32,660 nucleotides of DNA from Prevotellaceae bacterium UBA2448 (GTDB lineage Bacteria > Bacteroidota > Bacteroidia > Bacteroidales > Bacteroidaceae). The stretch covers positions 1 to 32,660 of the forward strand of contig DDQG01000010.1 in the NCBI GenBank assembly GCA_002342585.1, given 5' to 3'. The notes beneath the pieces are model-generated. The model saw nothing but the letters and a program-made list of their open reading frames with translations. It searched no databases and was not told the origin of the DNA. This document shows, piece by piece, positions 5,745 through 15,100 of the stretch; position 1 is the stretch's first letter; the number at the start of each line of letters is the position of its first letter. The position numbers were made by a program, and so were the translations under genes.

Positions 5745-7355
5745 TTAATACAGTTTTGCTCTGAGTTCTTTGATGGCATCGTCGTGGATGTAGTCGTCGT
5801 ACTCCATGAGTTTGTCGATGCTTCCCTTCGGACCGAGTTCGATGATGCGGTCTGCCACTGTCTGAATGAATTCATGGTCGTGGCTGGCGAAGAGGATGTT
5901 GCCCTTGAACTGTTTCAGGTTGTTGTTGAACGCCTGGATGCTTTCGAGGTCGAGGTGGTTGGTTGGTGTGTCGAGTATGAGACAGTTGGCATTTTTCAAC
6001 TGCATACGGGCTATCATACAACGCATCTTCTCACCTCCGGAGAGCACGTTTACTTTCTTGAGTACTTCTTCGCCTGAGAAGAGCATTCTGCCCAGGTAAC
6101 CCTTGAAGAACACGTCGTTGCCTTCGCCATATTGGCTGAGCCACTCTACGAGGTTCTTGTCGGACTTGAAGAATTCTGTATTGTCAACTGGCAGGTAGGC
6201 TGTTGTGATGGTTACTCCCCACTTGTAGGTGCCCGCCTGTGGTTCGCGGTTGCCATTGATAATCTCGAAGAGGGCAGTCATAGCACGCGGGTTGTGACTG
6301 AGGAATACGGTCTTCTGTCCCTTTTCGATTACGAAACTGAGGTCTTTGAAGAGTACTGTGCCGTCGGGTTCGACAGCTGTGAGTCCTTCTACTTCGAGTA
6401 TCTGATTGCCTGCCTCACGTTCCATCTGGAATATGATGCCAGGGTATTTACGTGTTGATGGCTGGATGTCAGCAATATTGAGTTTTTCCAGCATCTTCTT
6501 ACGCGATGTGGTCTGCTTGCTCTTGGCTGCATTGGCGCTGAATCGACGTATGAACTCTTCGAGTTCGCGTTTCTTCTCCTCTGCCTTTGCCTTCTGGTTC
6601 TGTGCCTGTTTCAGGGCGAGCTGAGAGGATTGGTACCAGAATGAGTAGTTGCCGGCAAACATGTTGACTTTGCCGAAGTCGATATCTACGGTATGGGTAG
6701 AAACTGCGTCGAGGAAGTGACGGTCGTGACTCACTACAAGTACTGTGTGTTCGAAGTTTGCCAGGAAGTCTTCAAGCCATTCAACTGTGTCGAGGTCGAG
6801 GTCGTTGGTAGGCTCGTCGAGCAACAGGTTGTCGGGGTTGCCATAGAGGGCTTGAGCCAACATGACACGCACCTTCTCCTTACCTGTCAGTTCTGACATC
6901 ATCTTATAGTGGAGGTCTTCCTTGATGCCAAGACCTGAAAGGAGCTGGGCTGCATCGCTTTCTGCATTCCAACCGTCGAGTTCTGCAAACTTCTCTTCCA
7001 GTTCTGCGGCACGAATGCCGTCTTCGTCGCTGAAGTCTTCCTTTGCATAGAGTGCATCCTTCTCCTGAATGATGTCCCACAGCACACTGTGTCCCATCAT
7101 TACTGTGTTGATGACTGTGCAGTCGTCGAACTTAAAGTGATCCTGCGACAGAACGCTCAGTCGTTCGCCTGGTCCCAAGGTGATTGTTCCCTTTGTTGGC
7201 TCCAGTTCGCCGCTGATAGCCTTCAGCAGGGTACTCTTACCGGCACCATTGGCACCGATTACACCATAGATATTTCCGTTGGTGAACTTAATATTTACGT
7301 CCTTGTATAATACTCTTTTGCCAAACTGAATGGCGAGGTCACTTATTGTTATCAT
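5745..7355 (-). CDS. ABC-F family ATPase, YbiT/YkpA-like, with one degenerate ATP site
   Basis: 536 residues, two ABC domains in one chain and no membrane segment: a soluble ABC-F protein that likely acts on the ribosome. Domain 1 has Walker A GANGAGKST (34-42), a weakened signature LTGKE (156-160), and Walker B LLLDE (177-181) with SHDR. A charged linker (about 245-300) follows. Domain 2 has no recognisable Walker A where one is expected (about 349-361, FLSHNPRAMT region), a good signature LSGGE (438-442), Walker B LDTP with Thr463 in place of the catalytic Glu, and SHDH (491-494). So the composite site of domain-1 Walker A/B with the domain-2 signature is intact and the other is worn down. 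I chose the ATG at 7355 because the upstream frame, open to 7382, runs into the promoter -7 box. Confidence 0.9.
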   Translation of the reverse strand: MITISDLAIQFGKRVLYKDVNIKFTNGNIYGVIGANGAGKSTLLKAISGELEPTKGTITLGPGERLSVLSQDHFKFDDCTVINTVMMGHSVLWDIIQEKDALYAKEDFSDEDGIRAAELEEKFAELDGWNAESDAAQLLSGLGIKEDLHYKMMSELTGKEKVRVMLAQALYGNPDNLLLDEPTNDLDLDTVEWLEDFLANFEHTVLVVSHDRHFLDAVSTHTVDIDFGKVNMFAGNYSFWYQSSQLALKQAQNQKAKAEEKKRELEEFIRRFSANAAKSKQTTSRKKMLEKLNIADIQPSTRKYPGIIFQMEREAGNQILEVEGLTAVEPDGTVLFKDLSFVIEKGQKTVFLSHNPRAMTALFEIINGNREPQAGTYKWGVTITTAYLPVDNTEFFKSDKNLVEWLSQYGEGNDVFFKGYLGRMLFSGEEVLKKVNVLSGGEKMRCMIARMQLKNANCLILDTPTNHLDLESIQAFNNNLKQFKGNILFASHDHEFIQTVADRIIELGPKGSIDKLMEYDDYIHDDAIKELRAKLY

Positions 7356-7379
7356 CCGCTTCTTTTTTTTAATCGGCTG

Positions 7380-7387
7380 CAAAGGTA
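7380..7387 (-). promoter_or_regulatory. -7 box of the ABC-F gene
   Basis: On the minus strand this reads TACCTTTG, an exact TAnnTTTG, 25 bp before the ATG at 7355. No clear TTTG was seen at the -33 distance. It rules out a start at 7382. Confidence 0.6.
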
Positions 7388-7439
7388 CGCATTATTCACC
7401 TTAAATACTCAGTAAATACATTTTTTAACTCGATGAGAG

Positions 7440-7470
7440 TTTGTCGCTTGAAGAATTTTATCTACTTTTG
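7440..7470 (+). promoter_or_regulatory. Promoter of the AddB-like gene
   Basis: TTTG (7440-7443), 19-nt spacer, TACTTTTG (7463-7470). Both boxes match the Bacteroidetes consensus. The predicted leader is about 95 nt and contains two repeat blocks. Confidence 0.7.
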
Positions 7471-7485
7471 TAACGAGAACTTCGT

Positions 7486-7520
7486 ACGAAAACGAAAAAC
7501 GAAAGACGAATGACGAAAAA
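7486..7520. repeat. 'gaaaacgaaaaacgaa' repeat block
   Basis: Imperfect gaaaacgaa/gaaagacgaa/tgacgaaaa units within the predicted 5' leader of the AddB-like gene. Same family as at 3810-3838. Confidence 0.6.
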
Positions 7521-7524
7521 CTCT

Positions 7525-7566
7525 TTAACCGTTAACCTTTAACCTTTAACCTTTAACCGTTAACCT
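7525..7566. repeat. 7-nt tandem repeat, six copies
   Basis: Six head-to-tail units of TTAACCK (K = T in four and G in the first and fifth) end 7 bp before the ATG of the AddB-like gene. It lies in the predicted leader, not in coding sequence. Confidence 0.75.
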
Positions 7567-7573
7567 TTATCCT

Positions 7574-10432
7574 ATGAAGACTTTCCTGCAACTTGTAGCT
7601 GCTGACTTGTATGAACTGTTTGGAGGCAATTACGCTAAGGTTAGGGTAGTGTTTCCGAATAAACGTGCCGGTCTGTTTATGAACAGATGGCTGATGACTC
7701 ATGCTACTGACCGAGCAGTTATGACGCCTCACTATCTGACTATAGATGATTTGTTCAAGCAGGTGTCTGACCTTGTCGTTGCTGACCCTATCTATCTGGT
7801 CGCAGAACTATACGAGGTGTATAAGGAGGTGACTAATATTGACGAGGGGTTGGATCGTTTTTATGCATGGGGCGAATTGCTGTTGAGCGATTTTGAGGAT
7901 ATTGATAATAATATGGTGGATGCCAAGTCTGTATTCCAGAATATTGAGGACTTGGACGAGCTGACTAACTACGATTATCTGAGCGAGGAACAGCAGGAGG
8001 CAATCCGTCAGTTTTTCAATGTAGTGCGACGAAAGGAGAGCCGCGACACGGAACTGCAGCGGAATTTCCAGTCGGTATGGCAACATCTATATAGAGTGTA
8101 TGATGAGTTTCGCAATCGCCTGAAGTCGAAAGGCTGGGCTTACAAGGGAATGATGAAGCGTGAGGCTGTGGAACACTGCAAGAGTTTTTCGAACGGAGCA
8201 AACGACAAGGATTACACTTATTGCTTTGTGGGCTTTGGTGTGTTGAACGAAACAGAAAGACAGTTGTTTAAGGCTATAAAAGGTGAATTTGCAACTCTTT
8301 TCTATTGGGATTATGACAATGCATATCTGGAGACAGAAGCAGGAATGTTCGTTAGGGAAAATATGAGGTTGTTCCCAAACCGTTTTACTGACAGGGATTA
8401 CTATGACAATATGCGGACTGAGGGCAAGAAGGTGAAATTCGTGGCGTCGGCTACGGAAGATGCCGGTTGCCGTTATCTGGCAAGCGATTCTGCTCCTGAG
8501 TACGGCTTACAAACTGCTATCGTACTGTGTAATGAGAAGGTGCTGGGTTCGGTACTTCATTCTCTTTCTGCTGTCAAAGGGTTGGGCGAGATGAATGTGA
8601 CGATGGGTTATCCGCTTATGAATACTCCTATATATAGCCTTATGGCTGCTCTGAACGATGTGCAGGTTCATGGTAGGACGAAGTCGGGCAACTGGCGCTA
8701 TTCTGCTGTTGCTACTCTGCTCAGACATCCGTATGCAGCTCTGCTGACGGAGGGTACTGCTACTGAGGCTTTGGCACAGATGAACCATCAGGGAATGCGT
8801 TTCCCGACTGATGAGTATTTGCAGGAGTTGGGTGTGGGAAATCTGTTTCCAAAGACAGAGACAGTAGAGGAACTTGCGGACTTCATGATTGGAGTTGTGG
8901 AAGGACTGAAGTGCCTGACTGATACTTTGGCGATAGAGAGTGTATTTGAAACCTTTACGACTCTGAACCGACTAAAGTCTCTGATAGGGGAAATTGACGG
9001 TTTTACGCACGATATGTTCGGCAGACTCCTACTCAATGTGTTGCGAAGCAGAACGATTCCGTTCCACGGAGAACCGGCTGTAGGACTGCAGGTGATGGGA
9101 CTGCTGGAAACACGAAATCTTGACTTCGACAATGTAATCATGCTTTCGGTGAACGAAGGACAGATTCCGAAGATACATATGAACAATTCGTTTATCCCTT
9201 ACACTCTGAGAGCTGCATACGGAATGACTACCATAGAACGACAGAATGCTCTGTATGCGTATTATTTCTACAGACTGATTCAAAGAGCACGAAACGTAAC
9301 GTTTGTATATAACACCTCTACGGAAGGAATAAATAAAGGTGAGATGTCACGATTCCTTCTCCAACTGCAGTTGGAGAAGGGGCAACTTTTTGCACCAGAT
9401 GTGGAGTTTTCACATACAACTCTGTCGGCAGGAAACGAATTGAAACCAATGAAGGAACTCGACATAAAGGGAGGTCCTGAGGTGCTGGAGAAGATTTGCA
9501 GGAGATTTGACACTAAGTATGATGAAGAATATAGTGAGGCTCACAACGGAAAGAAGATGACGCTCAGTCCGTCGGCTATAAACGAGTTTATCAGTTGTCC
9601 GCGACGATTCTTCCTGCACTATGTAGCAGAACTGCAGACTACCGACGATATGGACGATATGGATATCGATGATGCTACTTTCGGAACTCTCTTCCACGAG
9701 TGTATGGAAAAGATATATCGTCCGATGGTGGGAAGACAGGTGCAGAGCTGTAATCTGGAAGCATTTGCTAAGGATAATAAGATGATTGAAAGGGTGGTGG
9801 ATGCTGCTTTCGCAAGACATGTGTTCAAGACAAATATAGGAGGAGCAAAACCTAGTTATAACGGTCATCAGTTGCTCAACCGACATGTGCTCATTCAGTA
9901 TGTGAAGCGACAACTGCAATACGACGCACAGACTTGTCCATTCCGACTCAATGGACTGGAACATTCAGTATATACTGTTGTGCAGATAGGGGAACACAAG
10001 GTGCGCATAGGGGGTGTCATAGACCGCAGTCAGATGACAAGTGACGACAGACTTTGTGTCATAGACTACAAGACGAGTGTGCATCCTCAGACGGCGAAGG
10101 ATATTGATTCGCTCTTTGACGGCAGCAAGGCTTTGCGTGCATACCATATTCTGCAGGCTTTGTATTATTGTGATGTGCTTGCTGAACAGGGTGAAAAGAG
10201 ATCTGTCTATCCACAACTGATGTATGTAAAACAGTCGGCTGCAGCAAGGGAATCTGCTGTGAAAATCGGCAAGGATGAGATTTCCGATTTTAAGTCACAA
10301 TACAAGGAAGAATACCACCAACAGCTGATGGATACTGTGGAAAGAATCTTTAATCCAGACACGGAGTTTTCAGCTACTCAGGTGGCGAAAAACTGTGAAT
10401 ACTGTGATTTTAAGAATTTGTGTGGAAGGTAG
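7574..10432 (+). CDS. AddB-like PD-(D/E)XK exonuclease with Fe-S cysteines
   Basis: 952 residues, a candidate subunit of the AddAB/RecBCD-type double-strand-break repair machine. The N-terminus (VRVVFPNKRAGLFMNRWL) and the middle (e.g. NLDFDNVIMLSVNEGQIP, about 515-535) resemble the helicase-like but inactive fold of AddB. The C-terminal nuclease domain has FGTLFHECME, GGVIDR (D817) and VIDYKTS (D831, K833), the RecB-nuclease motif. C675 (SCPRRFF) with C941, C944 and C950 (CEYCDFKNLC) forms the four-Cys set that binds a 4Fe-4S cluster in AddB. The partner AddA helicase is not in the window. The family label is firm; the addB name is less so, as Bacteroidetes proteins of this type are usually annotated only as PD-(D/E)XK nuclease. 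Confidence 0.85.
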   Translation: MKTFLQLVAADLYELFGGNYAKVRVVFPNKRAGLFMNRWLMTHATDRAVMTPHYLTIDDLFKQVSDLVVADPIYLVAELYEVYKEVTNIDEGLDRFYAWGELLLSDFEDIDNNMVDAKSVFQNIEDLDELTNYDYLSEEQQEAIRQFFNVVRRKESRDTELQRNFQSVWQHLYRVYDEFRNRLKSKGWAYKGMMKREAVEHCKSFSNGANDKDYTYCFVGFGVLNETERQLFKAIKGEFATLFYWDYDNAYLETEAGMFVRENMRLFPNRFTDRDYYDNMRTEGKKVKFVASATEDAGCRYLASDSAPEYGLQTAIVLCNEKVLGSVLHSLSAVKGLGEMNVTMGYPLMNTPIYSLMAALNDVQVHGRTKSGNWRYSAVATLLRHPYAALLTEGTATEALAQMNHQGMRFPTDEYLQELGVGNLFPKTETVEELADFMIGVVEGLKCLTDTLAIESVFETFTTLNRLKSLIGEIDGFTHDMFGRLLLNVLRSRTIPFHGEPAVGLQVMGLLETRNLDFDNVIMLSVNEGQIPKIHMNNSFIPYTLRAAYGMTTIERQNALYAYYFYRLIQRARNVTFVYNTSTEGINKGEMSRFLLQLQLEKGQLFAPDVEFSHTTLSAGNELKPMKELDIKGGPEVLEKICRRFDTKYDEEYSEAHNGKKMTLSPSAINEFISCPRRFFLHYVAELQTTDDMDDMDIDDATFGTLFHECMEKIYRPMVGRQVQSCNLEAFAKDNKMIERVVDAAFARHVFKTNIGGAKPSYNGHQLLNRHVLIQYVKRQLQYDAQTCPFRLNGLEHSVYTVVQIGEHKVRIGGVIDRSQMTSDDRLCVIDYKTSVHPQTAKDIDSLFDGSKALRAYHILQALYYCDVLAEQGEKRSVYPQLMYVKQSAAARESAVKIGKDEISDFKSQYKEEYHQQLMDTVERIFNPDTEFSATQVAKNCEYCDFKNLCGR

Positions 10433-10435
10433 TCA

Positions 10436-10461
10436 GAATAATCTGAATGTTTAGATTATTC
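10436..10461. terminator. Hairpin between convergent genes
   Basis: GAATAATCT (10436-10444) and AGATTATTC (10453-10461) are a perfect 9-bp inverted repeat with an 8-nt loop, in the 36-bp gap between the converging AddB-like and ispF stops. It is AT-rich and lacks strong T runs, so it is a weak bidirectional terminator at best. Confidence 0.45.
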
Positions 10462-10468
10462 CGATTGC

Positions 10469-10948
10469 TTAGGCTTTTTTCTCTATCAACACAACGGCAT
10501 AGGCACTGATTCCTTCTTTTCTGCCTGTAAATCCAAGGGTTTCAGTCGTTGTTGCCTTGATTGAAACACAATCAGGGTCGATGTTCATGCAGCGGGCGAG
10601 AGTCTGTTGCATAGCTGGAATATGAGGATTCAGTTTCGGTTGTTCTGCACAAATTGTTGCGTCTATATTACCAACAATATATCCTTTCTCAGCTATCAGA
10701 CTGATGGTTTTCTGTAATAGTATCTTTGAGTCGATATTCTCAAATTCATTTCCTTTTACAGGAGGGAAGTGGTAACCTATGTCGCGCATGTTGGCAGCAC
10801 CAAGTATGGCGTCGCAGATAGCATGGATGAGTACGTCGGCATCGCTATGTCCCAACAAACCATGAGAGTGGGGAATTTCGATGCCTCCAAGAAAGAGTGG
10901 ACGTCCTGTGACGAGCTGGTGTACGTCGTAGCCAAATCCGATGCGCAT
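10469..10948 (-). CDS. ispF: 2-C-methyl-D-erythritol 2,4-cyclodiphosphate synthase
   Basis: 159 residues, the normal length. It catalyses ring closure of CDP-methylerythritol phosphate to the 2,4-cyclodiphosphate with release of CMP, in the MEP isoprenoid pathway. Metal ligands D8 and H10 (GYDVHQL) and H42 (SDADVLIHAICDAILGAANMRDIGYHFP) are visible, and the C-terminal KATTTETLGFTGRKEGISAYAVVLI block is typical. It is the last gene of the long minus-strand series, 11 bp after porV. The other MEP gene in the same series is dxr. Confidence 0.97.
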   Translation of the reverse strand: MRIGFGYDVHQLVTGRPLFLGGIEIPHSHGLLGHSDADVLIHAICDAILGAANMRDIGYHFPPVKGNEFENIDSKILLQKTISLIAEKGYIVGNIDATICAEQPKLNPHIPAMQQTLARCMNIDPDCVSIKATTTETLGFTGRKEGISAYAVVLIEKKA

Positions 10949-10959
10949 AATTGAAAAAA

Positions 10960-12141
10960 TTATCTACGTTTTCCGAGAAGATCGCGAATGCCGTCCATAT
11001 CGAACGAGAGCGAAAGACGGAGTGTCTGGTCGAGCGGGTTAGATTGTGCTGTAGAAATCACATAACCAGCGTCGATAGCGAATACAGACATTTTGAATCC
11101 GGCACCGACTGTGAAGTATTTACGGTTTCCTTTGTTTGGGTGTTCGTAGTGGTAACCAGCACGAACGAAGAACTGGTTGTTGTAGGAGTATTCAGCTCCG
11201 ACAGACCATTGGATTTCCTGCAACTCCTCTTTGAAGCCACCTGGAGCATCGCTGAACGACTTGAAGATACCAGAGATTGAACCTACGTTGTAGTAACCCT
11301 CGCCTTCGAGCCAAGCACGATAACCGGCATAGTCTTCTTTGTCTGCTCCTGTAGCCTTGATGTACTGTTCCATTGTAGGACGAGTAGGCACGAGGAGTTT
11401 ATTGGCGTCGGCTGCAAGAGTCAGAGTGTTGTAGTCGTCGAACGGAACCATGAAAGAAAGACCTACACGAAGGTTTGTAGGAATGAATTCGCTGGTGTTT
11501 CCGCTATCGTATGAAATCTTACTACCGATGTTGCTGATGTTGATACCCCAACCCATCTGACATTCGCGACGACCCAGATTCAAGTAACCATTATGGTACA
11601 TAGCGATGTCGGCTGCGAAGGCATTACCCGGAGTAGTTCCGTTGTCGTTCCAACCTAAGTCGCTACGGATGTAACGCAATGCAACAGCTGCGGAGAATGT
11701 TTCGCTCAACATACGAGAGTAGGCTACGTCAACAGCTAATTCGTATGGTTTGATAGTCAGGTCTTCTGTAGCGATAACCTCTCCAAGTGAGAAGTAACGC
11801 AGAGAAGCTGAGAGGGCATTGTATTCGCCAAGTCGGAAGTATCCTGTGATGTTGGCAAGGTCGATGTCGTTGACGAGTTTGCGCAACCAAGGAGTATAGT
11901 TGAGTGATATACCAGCACGACTGATGCAGAACGGATACTTAGCTGGGTTCCAGAACTGCGAGTTCACATCAGGATCGGTTGCTGCACCGACATCACCAAG
12001 ACCGCCTGCACGAGCATCAGGAGCTATGGCAAGCGATGTTACTCCGTAATAAACGGGGTTGAGCTGGTTCTTTACATCCTGAGCAAATGTATTTGCAAAG
12101 GAAAATACGAACAACAGCAGATATATAATTCTTAGTTTCAT
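10960..12141 (-). CDS. porV: Type IX secretion outer-membrane protein PorV
   Basis: 393 residues with a signal peptide (MKLRIIYLLLFVFSFANTFA, cleavage near Q21), then a FadL-like beta-barrel of alternating aromatic strands. The N-terminal phrase VTSLAIAPDARAGGLGDVGAATDPDVNSQFWNPAKY is typical of PorV/LptO. In Porphyromonas, PorV shuttles type IX cargo from the translocon to the PorU sortase in the outer membrane. Here it lies 40 bp downstream of porU, the conserved order. No type IX cargo with a C-terminal sorting domain was seen in this window. Confidence 0.93.
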   Translation of the reverse strand: MKLRIIYLLLFVFSFANTFAQDVKNQLNPVYYGVTSLAIAPDARAGGLGDVGAATDPDVNSQFWNPAKYPFCISRAGISLNYTPWLRKLVNDIDLANITGYFRLGEYNALSASLRYFSLGEVIATEDLTIKPYELAVDVAYSRMLSETFSAAVALRYIRSDLGWNDNGTTPGNAFAADIAMYHNGYLNLGRRECQMGWGINISNIGSKISYDSGNTSEFIPTNLRVGLSFMVPFDDYNTLTLAADANKLLVPTRPTMEQYIKATGADKEDYAGYRAWLEGEGYYNVGSISGIFKSFSDAPGGFKEELQEIQWSVGAEYSYNNQFFVRAGYHYEHPNKGNRKYFTVGAGFKMSVFAIDAGYVISTAQSNPLDQTLRLSLSFDMDGIRDLLGKRR

Positions 12142-12181
12142 CTTCTGATTTTATGGTTTCCTTATTATAAAACTCTATTTT

Positions 12182-15100
12182 CTATTTTTTATTGCCTACA
12201 ACAAGGAATTTCTTGCCAATAGTGTCTTCTTCACCGTTTGAAGTTGAGAGTCCGATGCGTGCTATATAGATGCCTGGAGGCACAACACCAACTGTGCTGG
12301 TGAGGTTCCACTCAAATTCGTAGTATGCTTCGTTGTTCTCTTCACCTGTGTGCGATTGCTGGTACATCAATTTTCCGTACACATCATATATCCATAGGTT
12401 CACGTTGATAAACGAACCGCGGCGGTTAGAATAGACATGTATCTTGGCTGTATCGTAAACAGGACCGAAGATGCGAATGTTGGCTATGTCCGGTTTCAGG
12501 CCGTGCACTACTGTGAAGTGGATGGTCTTAGTTCCCATCTGGTTGAGTACGTTGAAAGCACGGATTATCATTGTGTGTTCTCCTTCTTCCAGTTCCGGTA
12601 TGCTAAAGGCAACAGTTCCGTCGGCATATCCGCCGGTAGCCGGTTTGAAGTAACTGTTCAGGTTGTAGGTGGTCTGTTCGTTATTATCAATAATGATGCA
12701 AATGTCGTGACCAAGTCCGTTGCCTGTAGTGTTGATGCCTTTCGGATCGTGGAGCGTGAAGAAGAGATACGGAGTTTCGTTCACTTCGTCACCATCCTCA
12801 AAGTTTTCGCTGTTGAGCCAAGCTGTAATTGTAGGACCTTCGCCACCCTCATCATATGAACCTGTTCCACCGACGAGGAAGTCGGTATTGATGCCGTGAG
12901 CTTCGTTTGTGCCGTTAGTGGCATAAAGGCTTATAAGTCCGTTGAGATTGCTGTAGTTGATGTCAAGCGGAACAGGGAATGAGAAGTTGAACTGTCCGTT
13001 CTGAACGTTTTCAGAACCGATGAATAGTTTTCGTGTACGATCCTGGTAAACGAAGGCTGTGTCGGCTTGTGAGTTGTTCAGACAGGTGATTTTCTCTATG
13101 TTGTCGAAGACTAATGGAGAAAGAGTGCCGTTATAGTCATTGATGGTCTTTCCGTTTATGTCTTCAATATGTCCGCTTACAGTTACTACGTTTCCAGCGC
13201 TAATTGTAGGAGGATTGCTGCTGCTCACATCTGTGCCGTTTATCTTATCCACCTTGATATTGTATGTAGGGGCAGCCAGTGTGATTGCGGGGTCACCAAT
13301 AAGCACGTAGTGAGTTTTGTTGAGCAAGTCGCGTGATGTTGGGCTTTTTGCCGTTGCAATATCTCCTTTGGCAAGGGTGAGGGCTTCGCCAATGGTATAA
13401 CGACGACCAGCATCGTTCTTTCCCAACACATAATTCATGAAGTATCGGTTGATAACGCGGTTCTGGCTGGAATATACTGTACGAGCTGTACCTACAAATC
13501 CCATTGCTGCACCTTTCTTGTTATACAGGGCTTCTGTTCCCTGATTTACTTTGTTCATGTCGAATGGTGTTACGTCGCAGGCTGCTGTGAACCAAAGCGG
13601 TAGTTTTTTAGACGACCACTTCTGGAAGTTCTCAGTTTTGATAAGTGCTTCGTGAGAGAGCTGTACTGCCGAACCGTGTCCTGTGAAGTTCATAATCAGA
13701 GCTCCATCCTGCATCGTCTGGTCTATGAGTTTGATAACTTCCGGATAGGTGTTGCCTGTGGCTGTCTGAACTCGCTGGTATCTGTCCCAGAATATTTTCT
13801 GATAATTGAAGTTAGGGTATTTTGTTTCGAGAGACTTAATCACCTGACGGGCATCTTCCATATGTATGTTCTGGTCTCCGTCATCTCCCATGAAACAGAT
13901 GGTATTCTTCCAAGAACCCTGTTCCTCATTATTTATATATCTAATGAGTTTGTTTACAACATTAGTAGCTGTAGTCAGGTTCTCAACAGGAATGCGTCCA
14001 ATACCAATCTGGGCACGTTCCTTCAGTGGGTTTGCACCACTGCCGTCCTCAAGCAGTCCGAAGTATTCTTCACAGATATAACTGTCAATCATCGACCAAC
14101 TGTTGTCTGATTCATAAGAAAGCAAGAGGTCTGATTGTGATTTGTTTTTCACTTCCGAAGAGAGTAATCGGTTGTCCCAGTAGCAGGCTCCGAAGAGAAG
14201 AAGGTTGCATGGAGCAGAGAGTGATGTGTTGCTCTGTGCTTTGTCGTACAACATCTTCATAAAACGACGATAAGCAGTTGCGTCAGGGGTACCAGAAGAA
14301 AATTCGTTATAAATCTGGTCTGCTCTTACCACTAAACATTTCATTCCTTCCCTTGCGTTGTGGGCATCAGCAAGACGTTGTGCCTGTGCTGTATAACGGT
14401 TGTTTTCAGGAACGATAATTACAAACTCTATATCCTGTATGCTGTGGAGGTCTTGGTTTGCCACATCTGCTACTTTTTCAGGAGTAGGGAAGGTTGCATT
14501 TATGTTTACAGCCACATATTCGTCAGAACCGTTATTTGTAAGGTCGCAAACATAATTTGAACCAGAGAGTGAACCACTCTGTTCGCAAGTCTCGGCAGGC
14601 GAAGTCACTTTCCAAACCTTCGTACCTCCATCGGCTCCGCTGATAGTTGCTCTGTAGTTATATTCGTCTGGAGTTCGGAAAGGCAGATAGGTAACACCAT
14701 TCATACTTAAATTGCGAGTGTACTGGGCTCTGATATAATCGAGATGTCCTTTTGTAAGACTCGAAGTAGCGTTGAGGTTGAGTGTGATGTTGGTTGTTCC
14801 TGAATAGCTATTTGCTACACTGGTAATAATAGTGTTTACTCTTGCGTCGTAGTAATTTGCAGGTGCTATGTATGTTCGAGAAGCTATACGACTACCATTG
14901 GCGTTTACATAAAGAGTGGCAGCGCCTGTTGTTGCAAATTGTATGTCAATTTGTACGTTTCCGTCTGTGATGCCTGAGGTATTCAGGTCGTATGAATTGC
15001 TGCCGTTGTATTTATACACAAAACTCTCGAACATGGTTCGTCCGGAGTTGATGATTGAATATGCATCATTGTCTATCACTACTCGTTCCGGGAAAGTGGT

